This document shows, one piece after another, positions 34,793 through 42,892 of a stretch of DNA of 64,000 nt. Each line of letters begins with the position of its first letter. Position 1 is the first letter of the stretch. The position numbers were made by a program, and so were the translations under genes. Source of the stretch: Paenibacillus humicus NBRC 102415 (lineage in GTDB: Bacteria > Bacillota > Bacilli > Paenibacillales > Paenibacillaceae); NCBI RefSeq assembly GCF_004000905.1, contig NZ_BIMD01000001.1, positions 248,001 to 312,000 on the forward strand. The letters are read 5' to 3'. The notes beneath the pieces were generated by a model. It was not told the origin of the DNA, did not search any database, and saw only the letters and a list, made by a program, of their open reading frames with translations.

Positions 34793-34830
34793 TAGAGTAA
34801 GAAAAAACGTTAAGCCGGTCACATCCGAAG

Positions 34831-34869
34831 GCTTAGCGTATATTTTCGTTAAAATGTTGGCGGGACCCC
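34831..34869. repeat. right terminal inverted repeat (39 bp)
   Basis: Perfect inverse of 26318-26356; the outer end is CCCC at 34866-34869, followed by TTTAA. Confidence 0.93.
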
Positions 34870-34899
34870 TTTAAGCATTTCCGTCAAATTTTCCAGCAT
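34870..34899 (-). pseudogene. stranded 5' end of padR (ten codons)
   Basis: The minus strand from the ATG at 34897-34899 reads MLENLTEMLK and stops at the right inverted repeat. AAAGGGTG stands before the ATG. Joining it across the target duplication to 26317 restores a PadR N-terminus, MLENLTEMLKGALEGCVLEI, in perfect frame. The last two codons include the duplicated bases. It is the part of padR that stayed with the original promoter. Right-hand target duplication: 34870-34874. Confidence 0.88.
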
Positions 34900-34932
34900 A
34901 ATCACCCTTTGCTATTCTGTACGACTGGTATC

Positions 34933-34983
34933 AAGTGTCACTTACTACCACTACAAAGTATCACGCAGTAGCAAGAATGTCAA
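34933..34983 (-). promoter_or_regulatory. native padR operon promoter, now cut off from its operon
   Basis: On the minus strand TTGACA (34978-34983) and TACTTT (34955-34960) are 17 bp apart. Just downstream is an 11-bp palindrome AAGTGTCACTT (34933-34943), and a TGATAC pair brackets the region, a plausible PadR operator. Any transcript now runs into the right end of the transposon. Confidence 0.7.
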
Positions 34984-35149
34984 CGGCCTTTGAGCAAAAA
35001 TCTCAACTGTCTCGGCTATGCCGTCCAGCCTCTCCAATATTTAATATGGCTATCTATCCCTCCCCCTGCCAGCAGCCCACTCCCTAGAGGAGATGTCCTT
35101 CATAGGATAGTAAGGGTTCAAGCAATGCCATCATAGGAGCAGATGGAGC
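34984..35149. other. short intergenic stretch
   Basis: No supported gene or structured element seen between the stranded padR promoter and the decayed oxidoreductase. Confidence 0.3.
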
Positions 35150-36224
35150 TGGGCATAAGTGAGATCCAAAACGAAACTTACCGGACAAGTGATCTTTAAG
35201 GACGATCCCGGGTACGAGGTAGCGCGTAAAAATTGAGATCCCCATACAGACCGATTTCCTAAAGTGTTTGTTATTACGAAAAGAACGCAGGATGTGGCTA
35301 ATGCCATCAAATGGGCCAACGAAAACAAGGTTCCCATCCGTCCGAGAGGCGGAAGGCACTCCTTGGAGGTCAATCTCTCGCAGGTCAACGGCGGTATTGT
35401 CATCGATGTAAGCAAAATGAGGAAGATTCGCTCGATAAAAAAAAGAGCAGCGTGATTGTAGGATCAGGCAATACAGTGGGGAGAATCGCTAAAACGCTTG
35501 CGCCGCTAGGCTATATCGCTCCATTTGGAGACAGTCCGACGGTGGGGATTGGCGGAATCACACTCGGCGGAGGAATAGGACCTTTGCAGCGGACTGTCGG
35601 CCTCGTCAGAGACAATCTGATCGGGCTTGAAATGGTGGACGCAAAGGGCAGGGTCATCCGCGCCAACAAAAAGCGCAATTCCGATCTCCTGTGGGCTTCC
35701 AAAGGCGGCGGCGGCGGAAACTTCGGCGTATACACCAGGTACAAATTCAAAGTCCATTCCGCACCGGAGAAGGCTACGGTATATCGCATCACCAGTTCTC
35801 CAGCGGCTTCGGCCGGCATCCTTTCCCGGATAAAGCGATCATGTCCATGCGGAAGTTTTTGGAGCAGGTTGAGGGGCAATTCGCAGGATTTTTCTTTCTC
35901 AATTGGGGTGGAGCCGCAATTCGCGTAGCTCCTAGATCTACGGCGTTCTACTGGCGGAAAGCGAAGTTTTAGGTCGAGTGGAACAGCTCCTGGGTCAAAA
36001 AGTCCGATGCGGCCAAAAATATTGCTCTGGCACGCGGATTGCGCAAGAAGCTGCAGCCTTATATCGTAGGCTCCTACATTAACGTTCCGGATCATGGGAT
36101 CAAAAATTCCGGGCCGGTATACTATGGGGCAAACTATCCTCGTCTGAGGAGAGTGAAGGCGAAATACGATCCAGGCAACGTTTTCAATAATCCGCAAAGC
36201 ATTCCGCCGGCAGGCAGAACATAA
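35150..36224 (+). pseudogene. decayed FAD-binding (berberine-bridge-type) oxidoreductase
   Basis: Family segments appear in successive frames. Near 35175-35270: LTGQVIFKDDPGYEVARKNW (with stops). Then DVANAIKWANENKVPIRPRG with GRHSLEV, then in another frame GSGNTVGRIAKTLAPLGYIA with SPTVGIGGITLGGGIG. At 36039-36224: HGIKNSGPVYYGANYPRLRR with VKAKYDPGNVF, the C-terminal BBE segment. At least three frameshifts and several stops break it, so no functional enzyme can be made. The intact family uses covalently bound FAD to oxidise alcohols or sugars. Confidence 0.85.
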
Positions 36225-36276
36225 GCCATAAGGCAAGTCTGGCAACCGACAGAAAGCAATGAGCATCCTTTTCCCT

Positions 36277-36311
36277 GCGCCCCATCTTAAATTCAAGACA
36301 GGGCTTTTTTT
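36277..36311 (+). terminator. weak hairpin terminator
   Basis: GCCCCATCTT pairs imperfectly with AAGACAGGGC around 6 nt and is followed by seven T. It lies between the pseudogene and the convergent map gene. Confidence 0.45.
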
Positions 36312-37056
36312 ACTGAGCCGTTAATATCAGCGGTCCGTCCGAAGTGATGGCGATCGTATGCTCATATTGCGCCGACAGCTTGCCGTCGGCCGTCCTCGCC
36401 GTCCACTGGTCGTCATCGATGGCGATGCGGAACGTGCCTTCGTTGACCATCGGCTCAATCGTAAACACCATGCCTTCCTTCAACCGAATGCCTTTGCCGG
36501 CTACGCCGATATGCTCGTAATTCGGCTCCTCGTGCAGGCTGCGCCCGATTCCGTGCGCCAGAAGATCGCGTACGAGCGAATACCCGTTCGACTCCGCATG
36601 CTGCTGGATCGCCGACGTGATGTCGCCGAGCCGGCCTCCGGGGAGAGCCCGGGCGATTCCCAGCTCCAAGCATTCCTTCGCCACCTTCATCAACCTGCTC
36701 GCCTCCGGCCGCACAGTGCCCACCGCATAACACCAGCAAGAATCGCCGAACCATCCGCCGTATTCCACGACGATGTCGAGCTTCAGCAAGTCCCCGTCCT
36801 TAAGCGCCCGCTTCGAAGGGATGCCGTGGGCTACGACATCGTTGAGCGAAGTGCAGGTTTCGGCGGGAAAACCGTTGTAGCCTTTCGTGAACTGCTTGCC
36901 GCCAAGCTTGGTCATATGCCGGGCAACAAAGTCATTGATTTCGCGTGTGGTGATTCCAGGCTCAATTATTTTAGCCGCCTCGCGGTGGCAGTCCGCAACG
37001 ATTTGGCCCGCTGTCTTCATTTCTTCGATTTCCCTAGGCGACTTTATCACGATCAT
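36310..37056 (-). CDS. map: methionine aminopeptidase, type I
   Basis: 248 residues. The five metal ligands can be seen: Asp in LKLDIVVEYGGWFGDSCW (both Asp), His in LAHGIGRSLHEEPN, Glu in MVFTIEPMVNEG, and Glu in SAQYEHTIAI. It removes N-terminal Met from new proteins. It is not in a ribosomal-protein operon, so this is probably a second, stand-alone copy. GGGAGGG stands 11 nt before the ATG. Paired with a TetR gene 26 nt upstream on the same strand. Confidence 0.93.
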   Translation of the reverse strand: MIVIKSPREIEEMKTAGQIVADCHREAAKIIEPGITTREINDFVARHMTKLGGKQFTKGYNGFPAETCTSLNDVVAHGIPSKRALKDGDLLKLDIVVEYGGWFGDSCWCYAVGTVRPEASRLMKVAKECLELGIARALPGGRLGDITSAIQQHAESNGYSLVRDLLAHGIGRSLHEEPNYEHIGVAGKGIRLKEGMVFTIEPMVNEGTFRIAIDDDQWTARTADGKLSAQYEHTIAITSDGPLILTAQ

Positions 37057-37082
37057 CCGGGCTCATTCCCTCCCTATCCAGC

Positions 37083-37859
37083 CTATAAGTTTAAAAACCC
37101 GACGATATCTCTCGCTTCTTCGCCAAGTTTGCCGCGGCGAAGCGAAAGAGAGGCGCAGCCGACCAAGGCGGACAGCAGCATCTCCGCGCGATGCAGGCGG
37201 TATGGCGGCTCCGCTGCAGCACCGCCGGAAGCGGCTGCCCCGTCCGTTTCAAGCCCGCTGTCCATAAGCGCGGCGAGCGGTACGAGCACATCGCGTCGGA
37301 AGGCGGCCGCGAGCGCGGCCGAGCGCGCATCGGGCAGCGCGGTAAATTCCTCGCCGGCCTGCTTATACAGCAGGTACAAGGCCCGGTCCTCCGCCCAAAG
37401 CTGCAGCAGCCGCATTCCGGCAGCGGCGACGGGGCCAAGCTCCTCGGCAGCGGCCGCTTCGCGGCTTCTGCTTTTGGAGCCCGCGGCAGCATGGCTGCCG
37501 GTGTCCACCTCAGCTATGCTCAGATGTCTTGCCCCCGGCGCCTCCCCAGAAGCTGAAGCGCGCGCTTCCAGCGGGATCTTCAGCATGGCTTCCGGTCGGT
37601 TCTCCAATCGAGCCTCCACTGAGCCGTCGAGCCATCCCGCCGCGCGTTCCATCGCGTCCCAGAGCAGGTCATGGAGCAGATCCCCCTTATTGGTGTAATA
37701 ATGGTATACCGTGCCGTAGCCGAGTCCCGCTTGCTGAGCCACATCCCGGATTTCCAACAGGGGTCCTTTCGTCAAAAAAACGTCGGCAGCGGCTTTCCTT
37801 ATTTGCGTCAGACGACGCAGCCGAATTTCTTCGTTCTGTTCCTTCGTGCGTGGAGTCAT
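37083..37859 (-). CDS. TetR-family transcriptional regulator
   Basis: 258 residues. N-terminal helix-turn-helix (KAAADVFLTKGPLLEIRDVA then QQAGLGYGTVYHYYTNKGDL). The ligand-binding part is unusually long, with an Ala/Ser-rich insert around residues 95-140 that is probably disordered. No effector can be named. It stands upstream of map on the same strand and may regulate itself. Confidence 0.88.
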   Translation of the reverse strand: MTPRTKEQNEEIRLRRLTQIRKAAADVFLTKGPLLEIRDVAQQAGLGYGTVYHYYTNKGDLLHDLLWDAMERAAGWLDGSVEARLENRPEAMLKIPLEARASASGEAPGARHLSIAEVDTGSHAAAGSKSRSREAAAAEELGPVAAAGMRLLQLWAEDRALYLLYKQAGEEFTALPDARSAALAAAFRRDVLVPLAALMDSGLETDGAAASGGAAAEPPYRLHRAEMLLSALVGCASLSLRRGKLGEEARDIVGFLNL

Positions 37860-38172
37860 CTCGTCCGTTCCCCTCTTTTATTTTTGACCTTCTGTAATGT
37901 CAATATAAAACAACGGCTTGCATATATCAAGAGATCCGCCGTATTGCTGTTGCCCTAGGAGCGGATTCCGCTATAATCCCACCGGACAAGCCTAAGCCCG
38001 GTACTACGAAAAAGGCCTAAGCTGTCGTGCAGCCTAACTCCATCGTATCGAACGGCCTGTCAGCTGCATAAGGCCATCTCAACCGTGAATAGCGGTCAGC
38101 CTAGCAGTCGTATGCATGATCGTGAATCACCTGGAAGCCTTCAAATCTCGGTTTGGATTAAAATCAGAAAGA
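37860..38172. other. intergenic stretch
   Basis: About 310 bp between the TetR gene and the cnt operon terminator. It probably holds the TetR promoter; I see no gene or named RNA. Confidence 0.35.
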
Positions 38173-38204
38173 GCTCTCCGCTTAGGTTTTCTAAGCAAGA
38201 GAGC
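38163..38204 (-). terminator. terminator of the cnt operon
   Basis: On the minus strand GCTCTC-GCTTAG pairs with CTAAGC-GAGAGC with small bulges, followed by T-rich sequence (TCTTTCTGATTTT). It lies 33 bp past the cntE stop. Confidence 0.65.
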
Positions 38205-38237
38205 GTGATGGCTGTCCTTCATCCTTAAACAGCTCGG

Positions 38238-39449
38238 TCAGGCCGGGAGCGAACTTGACCTGCGGCTTCTCGCCTCGTGCGCCGATACGAGCAGCAGCGA
38301 GGCGCCGAGGGCGGCGCAGAACAGATACATCGCCGAATAAGAGGTCAGATCCGCGACCGGACCCATGGCGATTGCACCTAGAGAGACACCAAGATCGGCC
38401 ATGGCGATGAACAGCCCCATGAGAATGTTGCGGCTGTCCTTCGGCAGGATGAAGCTCAAATACGTTGTGAGCGTCGGATATACCATCGCCTGCGCGATGC
38501 CCATCAGGAACGCGCCTGCGTAAAATAGCGCGCCGCCCCCGTAAGCCGCCAGGCCGACGCAAAGCGCCGCAGCCGCCAGACTGAGCAGGATCAGGCGCAT
38601 GAACACGGGATGCCACTCTCCATCGGACGGTATCCGCTTGCGCAGCCAGAAGCGGGCGGCGACCACCGTGCCGGCCTGCAGCATGAGGTACACGGCGGCG
38701 CTGGCGCCGCTCACCTTCGCCGCATACAGCGGGATGAAGGTCGTCGCCGCGCCGAATATGACCGACGCCCCGAGCATGAGCAGGCTGCAGCGAAGCAGAT
38801 GGGGATGTCGAACCAGCTCTCCGAACCATCGCAGCATGCCAGCTCCCTCGCCGGGCTTTCCGTCCTTCGTCTCTGGCTTCGCCTCCTGTGCGGCCGATTC
38901 TCCAACGCGGGCGGTGAAGCCGACCGCACCCGTGAGCACGCCCAGACCGATCAGCACGATGGCGAGCAGAGCCGGATTGTCCGCCTCCCACAAGCCGATC
39001 GCCAGCAGCGGACCGACGATGCCGGGCATCGTGGCGCAGAGCGAGTACATGGAAATTCCTTGGGACCGCTCCCCTTCCGGAAGAGCGTCGATCAGTCCTA
39101 GCTGGAGCGCCATGGAAAAGAAGGCCGTGCAGACGCCTTGAAGGACGCGGGCGGCGAAATATCCCTCCAGGCCCGTGAATGCGTACAAGGCGAGCGCGAG
39201 CGCATTGAGCGCCAGGATGGCCCGGAGCACGGTGATCGGACCTTGCTTGCGGATGATGTGCCCGGCCCATGGACGAAGCAGCATCGTCGTGAACAGATAG
39301 GCGCCCATTACGATGCCGATCACCGCATTGCTGGCGCCAAGCGAGCCTCCCTTGAGCGGAATGATGACATTCAGGATGGCATTGGCGCAAAAATAAAGCG
39401 CCGTCAGCAGATAAAGCCGCATGAACGGCCAGGACAACGCCCCGTTCAT
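38238..39449 (-). CDS. cntE: MFS exporter of the opine metallophore, CntE-like
   Basis: 403 residues, 12 helices. MLLRPWAGHIIRKQG is the MFS loop motif after TM2, and ARVLQGVCTAFFSMALQLGL is the TM4 segment. Last gene of an operon in the same order as staphylococcal cntKLMABCDFE, where CntE secretes the apo-metallophore. ATGA overlap with cntF. A long overlapping frame (38191-39390) is a shadow of this gene. Confidence 0.85.
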   Translation of the reverse strand: MNGALSWPFMRLYLLTALYFCANAILNVIIPLKGGSLGASNAVIGIVMGAYLFTTMLLRPWAGHIIRKQGPITVLRAILALNALALALYAFTGLEGYFAARVLQGVCTAFFSMALQLGLIDALPEGERSQGISMYSLCATMPGIVGPLLAIGLWEADNPALLAIVLIGLGVLTGAVGFTARVGESAAQEAKPETKDGKPGEGAGMLRWFGELVRHPHLLRCSLLMLGASVIFGAATTFIPLYAAKVSGASAAVYLMLQAGTVVAARFWLRKRIPSDGEWHPVFMRLILLSLAAAALCVGLAAYGGGALFYAGAFLMGIAQAMVYPTLTTYLSFILPKDSRNILMGLFIAMADLGVSLGAIAMGPVADLTSYSAMYLFCAALGASLLLVSAHEARSRRSSSLPA

Positions 39450-40249
39450 CCCCTCTCCTCCTTTGTTATGGCCGCATGCTGTCGCGGAACTAGCGCATGG
39501 CCGAGCCGGAACTTATCGAGCAGCTCGCGCGCGTATGGAGTTCTCAGCTCGCCGAGCCGTTCCGTCTCGATTGTCTCGATGATGCGTCCTTCATGCAGCA
39601 CGGCGATCCGATCGCACAGGTAAGCCGCAGCCTCCAGATCATGCGTGATGAACAGATAGCCGGTTCCGTAGGTGCCGCGAGCCTCCCGCAGCAGCTCCAG
39701 CACCTGCACCTGCACGGGCGCATCCAGCGAGCTGACCGCTTCATCGAGCACAATCCAGCGGGCTCCGGTCAGCAGCGCCCGCGCCAGGCCGATCCGCTGC
39801 GCCTGGCCGCCCGACAGCTCATGGGGATAACGCTCCAGATAAGAGACGTCCAATCCGACCTGCTCCAGCGCGGTCTCCAGCTTGCGGCTGCTTCCCCGCT
39901 TGGAATCGCCTGAGCGCCGGCTTCCTCCCAGCGCCTCCTGCAGCGCCTGGCGGACCGTGAAGAACGGGTGGATCGACGAGCGGTAGTCTTGAAACACCGC
40001 GCTAACCGCGCCTCGGCGCGACCGGCGTCCCAGCTCCTCTCCGTCGATCCGGACCGAGCCTGCGTCCGGTTGCTCCAATCCGAGAATGAGGCGTCCGAGC
40101 GTCGACTTGCCGCTGCCGCTCGCTCCGATGATGCCGACACATTCACCCGGCCGGCACTCAAGCGACACCTCCTTCAGCACCAAATGCCTGCCTGGACCTC
40201 GCCAACCGTTACTGGAGTACGACTTGGCGATCTTTTCAACGCTCAGCAT
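39446..40249 (-). CDS. cntF: metallophore ABC importer ATPase, CntF-like
   Basis: 267 residues. Walker A IIGASGSGKST, signature ELSGGQAQRIGLARAL, Walker B WIVLDEAVSSLD, switch His in LFITHDLEAA. Of the two OppD/OppF-type ATPases, this is the F-type. It overlaps cntD by 14 nt and cntE by 4 nt. It powers uptake of the metal-loaded opine through CntBC. Confidence 0.88.
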   Translation of the reverse strand: MLSVEKIAKSYSSNGWRGPGRHLVLKEVSLECRPGECVGIIGASGSGKSTLGRLILGLEQPDAGSVRIDGEELGRRSRRGAVSAVFQDYRSSIHPFFTVRQALQEALGGSRRSGDSKRGSSRKLETALEQVGLDVSYLERYPHELSGGQAQRIGLARALLTGARWIVLDEAVSSLDAPVQVQVLELLREARGTYGTGYLFITHDLEAAAYLCDRIAVLHEGRIIETIETERLGELRTPYARELLDKFRLGHALVPRQHAAITKEERG

Positions 40250-41063
40250 GTGTTCGTCCTCCCAGCGCTTGAACGAAGCGGCCGCTCAAGGCATGCTTCG
40301 ACTCCACGAGATGGCGGGTATAGGCATGCCTCGGCGAAGTCAGCAGCTCTGCGGCCGTCCCCCGCTCCACCGCCATGCCGCCGCGCAGGACAAGCACCTC
40401 GTCGGCAATCCGCTCCACGGCGGACAAATCATGCGAGATCAGGATCATGGAGCAACCGGCCTGCCTGCGCAGCGAAATCAGCTGGCCGATGGCTTCCTGG
40501 CGGGAGGCCGCATCCAGCGCGGTCGTCGGCTCATCGGCGATAACGAGCTCCGGCTGGAGCACGAGCGTCAGCGCGATCATGAGCCGCTGCAGCATGCCGC
40601 CGGACAGCTCATGCGGATATCGATTCAGCACCGCCGTTGGACTTTGCAGCAGCAGCAGCTCCATCGCCTCCGACAACCGCTCTCTGCTCTGCTCGCGGCT
40701 CCACCCGAAATGAGCCTTCAGCACCGAATGCAGCTGCTTGCCAAGCCTCAGTCCTGGATCGAAAGCACGCATGCCGTTCTGCAGAATCATGCCGATCTGC
40801 GCACCCCGCAGCCCGCGGATCCGGTCGTCGGACAGCTCCGTCAGCTCCGTGCCCTTGAACCGGATGCTGCCGCTCTGCCGCAGCGCCGGACCGTTCAGCC
40901 TCATGATCGCCTTGCAGACGATCGACTTGCCGCTGCCGCTTTCCCCGACGATCGCCAGGCAGCTTTTTTCCTTCACACAGAAGGACAGCTCCGGCACAAT
41001 CGCCGCGCCGGATCCGGCATGCGCGATACTGAGCCGGCTCACCTCCAGCACATCCATGTTCAT
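40236..41063 (-). CDS. cntD: metallophore ABC importer ATPase, CntD-like
   Basis: 275 residues. Walker A IVGESGSGKSIV, signature ELSGGMLQRLMIALTL, Walker B LVIADEPTTALD, switch His in ILISHDLSAV. The D-type partner, lacking the long OppD C-terminal iron-sulfur extension. It overlaps cntC by 4 nt. Confidence 0.88.
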   Translation of the reverse strand: MNMDVLEVSRLSIAHAGSGAAIVPELSFCVKEKSCLAIVGESGSGKSIVCKAIMRLNGPALRQSGSIRFKGTELTELSDDRIRGLRGAQIGMILQNGMRAFDPGLRLGKQLHSVLKAHFGWSREQSRERLSEAMELLLLQSPTAVLNRYPHELSGGMLQRLMIALTLVLQPELVIADEPTTALDAASRQEAIGQLISLRRQAGCSMILISHDLSAVERIADEVLVLRGGMAVERGTAAELLTSPRHAYTRHLVESKHALSGRFVQALGGRTHAER

Positions 41064-41944
41064 GCGACCTCCCTTCCGATCAGAGCCGCCTCGGCCCTTT
41101 CCGGCTGATGGCGCTTGGACGAGCCCGCTTGCGGATCGACAGCCTGCTGCATCGCATCGGACAGGAAATTAACCGCCGAAACGGTAAGGACAATCATCAG
41201 CCCCGGCGCCAGCATGAGCTCCGGCCGCGAAAACATCGACTGCCTCGCTTCGCTCAGCATCATTCCCCACTCCGCTTGAGGGGCCTGGATGCCGAGGCCG
41301 AGGAAGGAAAGCCCCGACACCTGAAGCAGCGTCGAGCCGAAGGAGCTGCTCGCGACGACAGCCAGCTCGGGCACGCAGACCGGCAGGATATGGCGGAACA
41401 GAATCGCCAGCGATCCGGTGCCTAGCGTCCGGGCGAAGCGCACATAGTCGGCATCTGCGATCTGGCGAACGGATGAGCGTACGATCCGCGCGAACCAGGC
41501 CCATTTCATCAGAATGAACGCCAGCAGGATGTTCTGCAGCCCGACGCCGAGCACGCCGATTACCGCGAGCGTCATGACATAGCCGGGAAACGAGAGCATC
41601 ACATCGCACAACCGCATGAGCAGCGCGTCCGTCCGGCCGCCGGCGTAGCCTGCCGCCATGCCGACTGCCGCGCCGATCAGAACGGAGGCGAGTACGGCAG
41701 CCAGCACGAGCAGCACGCTCGGACGGATGCCGTATAGAATCCGGGACAGCACGCAGCGGCCGAGCTGATCGTTGCCGAGCGGGTAATGGAGCGACCACGG
41801 GCCATAACGCAGCGCCATGTTCACCTCATCCGGCGGATGGGGCGCCAGCCACGGAGCCAGCATGCCGGCAGCGGCGATCGCCGCCAGCACTGCAAGCGAC
41901 AGCAGCGCCAGCCGGTCCGACAAGAGCCGTGAAATTCGTTTCAT
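41060..41944 (-). CDS. cntC: metallophore ABC importer permease, CntC-like
   Basis: 294 residues. It opens with a membrane helix. HYPLGNDQLGRCVLSRILYG is the NikC/DppC-type signature, and FARTLGTGSLAILFRHILP is the EAA loop. It ends with a cytoplasmic tail. The start abuts the cntB stop without a gap. Forms the channel with CntB. Confidence 0.88.
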   Translation of the reverse strand: MKRISRLLSDRLALLSLAVLAAIAAAGMLAPWLAPHPPDEVNMALRYGPWSLHYPLGNDQLGRCVLSRILYGIRPSVLLVLAAVLASVLIGAAVGMAAGYAGGRTDALLMRLCDVMLSFPGYVMTLAVIGVLGVGLQNILLAFILMKWAWFARIVRSSVRQIADADYVRFARTLGTGSLAILFRHILPVCVPELAVVASSSFGSTLLQVSGLSFLGLGIQAPQAEWGMMLSEARQSMFSRPELMLAPGLMIVLTVSAVNFLSDAMQQAVDPQAGSSKRHQPERAEAALIGREVA

Positions 41945-42877
41945 TTAGAGGTCCTTTCTCAATCGGGGATTCAGAAGCCCGCTTAGAACTTCCGATACGG
42001 CGTTGAACACGACAAACGATGAAGCCAGCAGCAGCACGAACGCCTGGATGACGGGATAATCGCGGCCGAGTATCGCCTTGACGCTCAGCGTGCCGAGACC
42101 CGGCCAAGCGAATACGTTTTCCACGACGACCGTGCTGCCGAGCAGGATCGGGACCGCCATGCCGAACATCGGCACAGCCACCTGCAGCGAATTGGCCAAC
42201 ACACGCCTTGTAATGGCCCTCTCCGTCAAGCCGTTGGCGCGTCCGTACAGGACGTAATCCTCGTTGCGCCCGGCAATCATCGAGCTGCGGATGACGCGGA
42301 AGTAGACACCTGCATAACCTACTGCGAGCACAGCGGTCGGCAGCACGAAGCTGGCGGCCGAGTCCATGCCGCTAGTCGGCAGCAGATCCAGCTTGACCGA
42401 GAACAGCCAGACGAGCCAGGCAGCCAGCCAGTACGGAGGCATCGCGGTCAGCAGGAAGGCTGCGCCTCGGGTAGCCCTGTCCGGCCAGGCGTCCTCGCGC
42501 AGGGCGCAGTAGACGCCGAGCGCGACAGACAGCAGGATGATCGCAGCCGCCGAAACCGCCGTCAGCTGCAGCGTATGCATGAAGGCAGGGCCAAGCAGGC
42601 TCCAGACCGGCTTGCCGGTCACATAAGAGAGGCCGAAATCCAGCTGCACGCTGGAGGCCAGCCAGGAAGCGTATTGCCGCAATAGCGGCCGGTCCAGGCC
42701 GAGCTCCGCTTTTTTCTGGGCTATCAGCTCCGACGTCACTTGCGGCACGCCCTGCGCGTGAAGGACCGCCTCTGCGGGATCGACCGGAGCGAGCTGTTGC
42801 AGCAGGAACGCCAGGAACGAGATGACAAGAAGCAGCAGGACTGCTGTCAGCAGCCTGCGTGCCGCATATCGGATCAT
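41945..42877 (-). CDS. cntB: metallophore ABC importer permease, CntB-like
   Basis: 310 residues of the NikB/DppB type. TAVLLLLVISFLAFLLQQLA is the first helix, and EDYVLYGRANGLTERAITRR is the EAA loop, followed by VVVENVFAWPGLGTLSVKAI, the conserved gate segment. 15 nt after cntA. Confidence 0.88.
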   Translation of the reverse strand: MIRYAARRLLTAVLLLLVISFLAFLLQQLAPVDPAEAVLHAQGVPQVTSELIAQKKAELGLDRPLLRQYASWLASSVQLDFGLSYVTGKPVWSLLGPAFMHTLQLTAVSAAAIILLSVALGVYCALREDAWPDRATRGAAFLLTAMPPYWLAAWLVWLFSVKLDLLPTSGMDSAASFVLPTAVLAVGYAGVYFRVIRSSMIAGRNEDYVLYGRANGLTERAITRRVLANSLQVAVPMFGMAVPILLGSTVVVENVFAWPGLGTLSVKAILGRDYPVIQAFVLLLASSFVVFNAVSEVLSGLLNPRLRKDL

Positions 42878-42892
42878 GCGTGCCTCCTCCTT

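Larger units (their letters stand above)
26318..34869. mobile_element. Tn3-family (Tn4430-like) transposon carrying a fluoride-responsive exporter operon, 8552 bp
   Basis: It is bounded by 39-bp perfect inverted repeats starting GGGG and flanked by the 5-bp duplication TTTAA. It encodes a Tn3-type TnpA and a TnpI tyrosine recombinase with its own resolution site, the arrangement known from Tn4430 and Tn5401 rather than the serine-resolvase Tn3s. Passengers are MATE (leftward) and, rightward, a fluoride riboswitch, CLC-F-type exporter, unknown protein and UppP. The DNA is clearly AT-richer than the flanking genes, indicating transfer from a lower-GC Bacillota. All reading frames look intact, so it may be active. 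It interrupts padR. Confidence 0.93.

Noticed and set aside
23765-34900. Prophage or integrative element in this region
   Set aside because: The tyrosine recombinase is a TnpI next to a Tn3 transposase and its resolution site; no phage structural or replication genes are present.
38191-39390. 399-codon minus-strand ORF overlapping cntE in another frame
   Set aside because: The cntE frame gives a clean 12-helix MFS protein with ATGA coupling to cntF; this one is Arg-rich shadow sequence.
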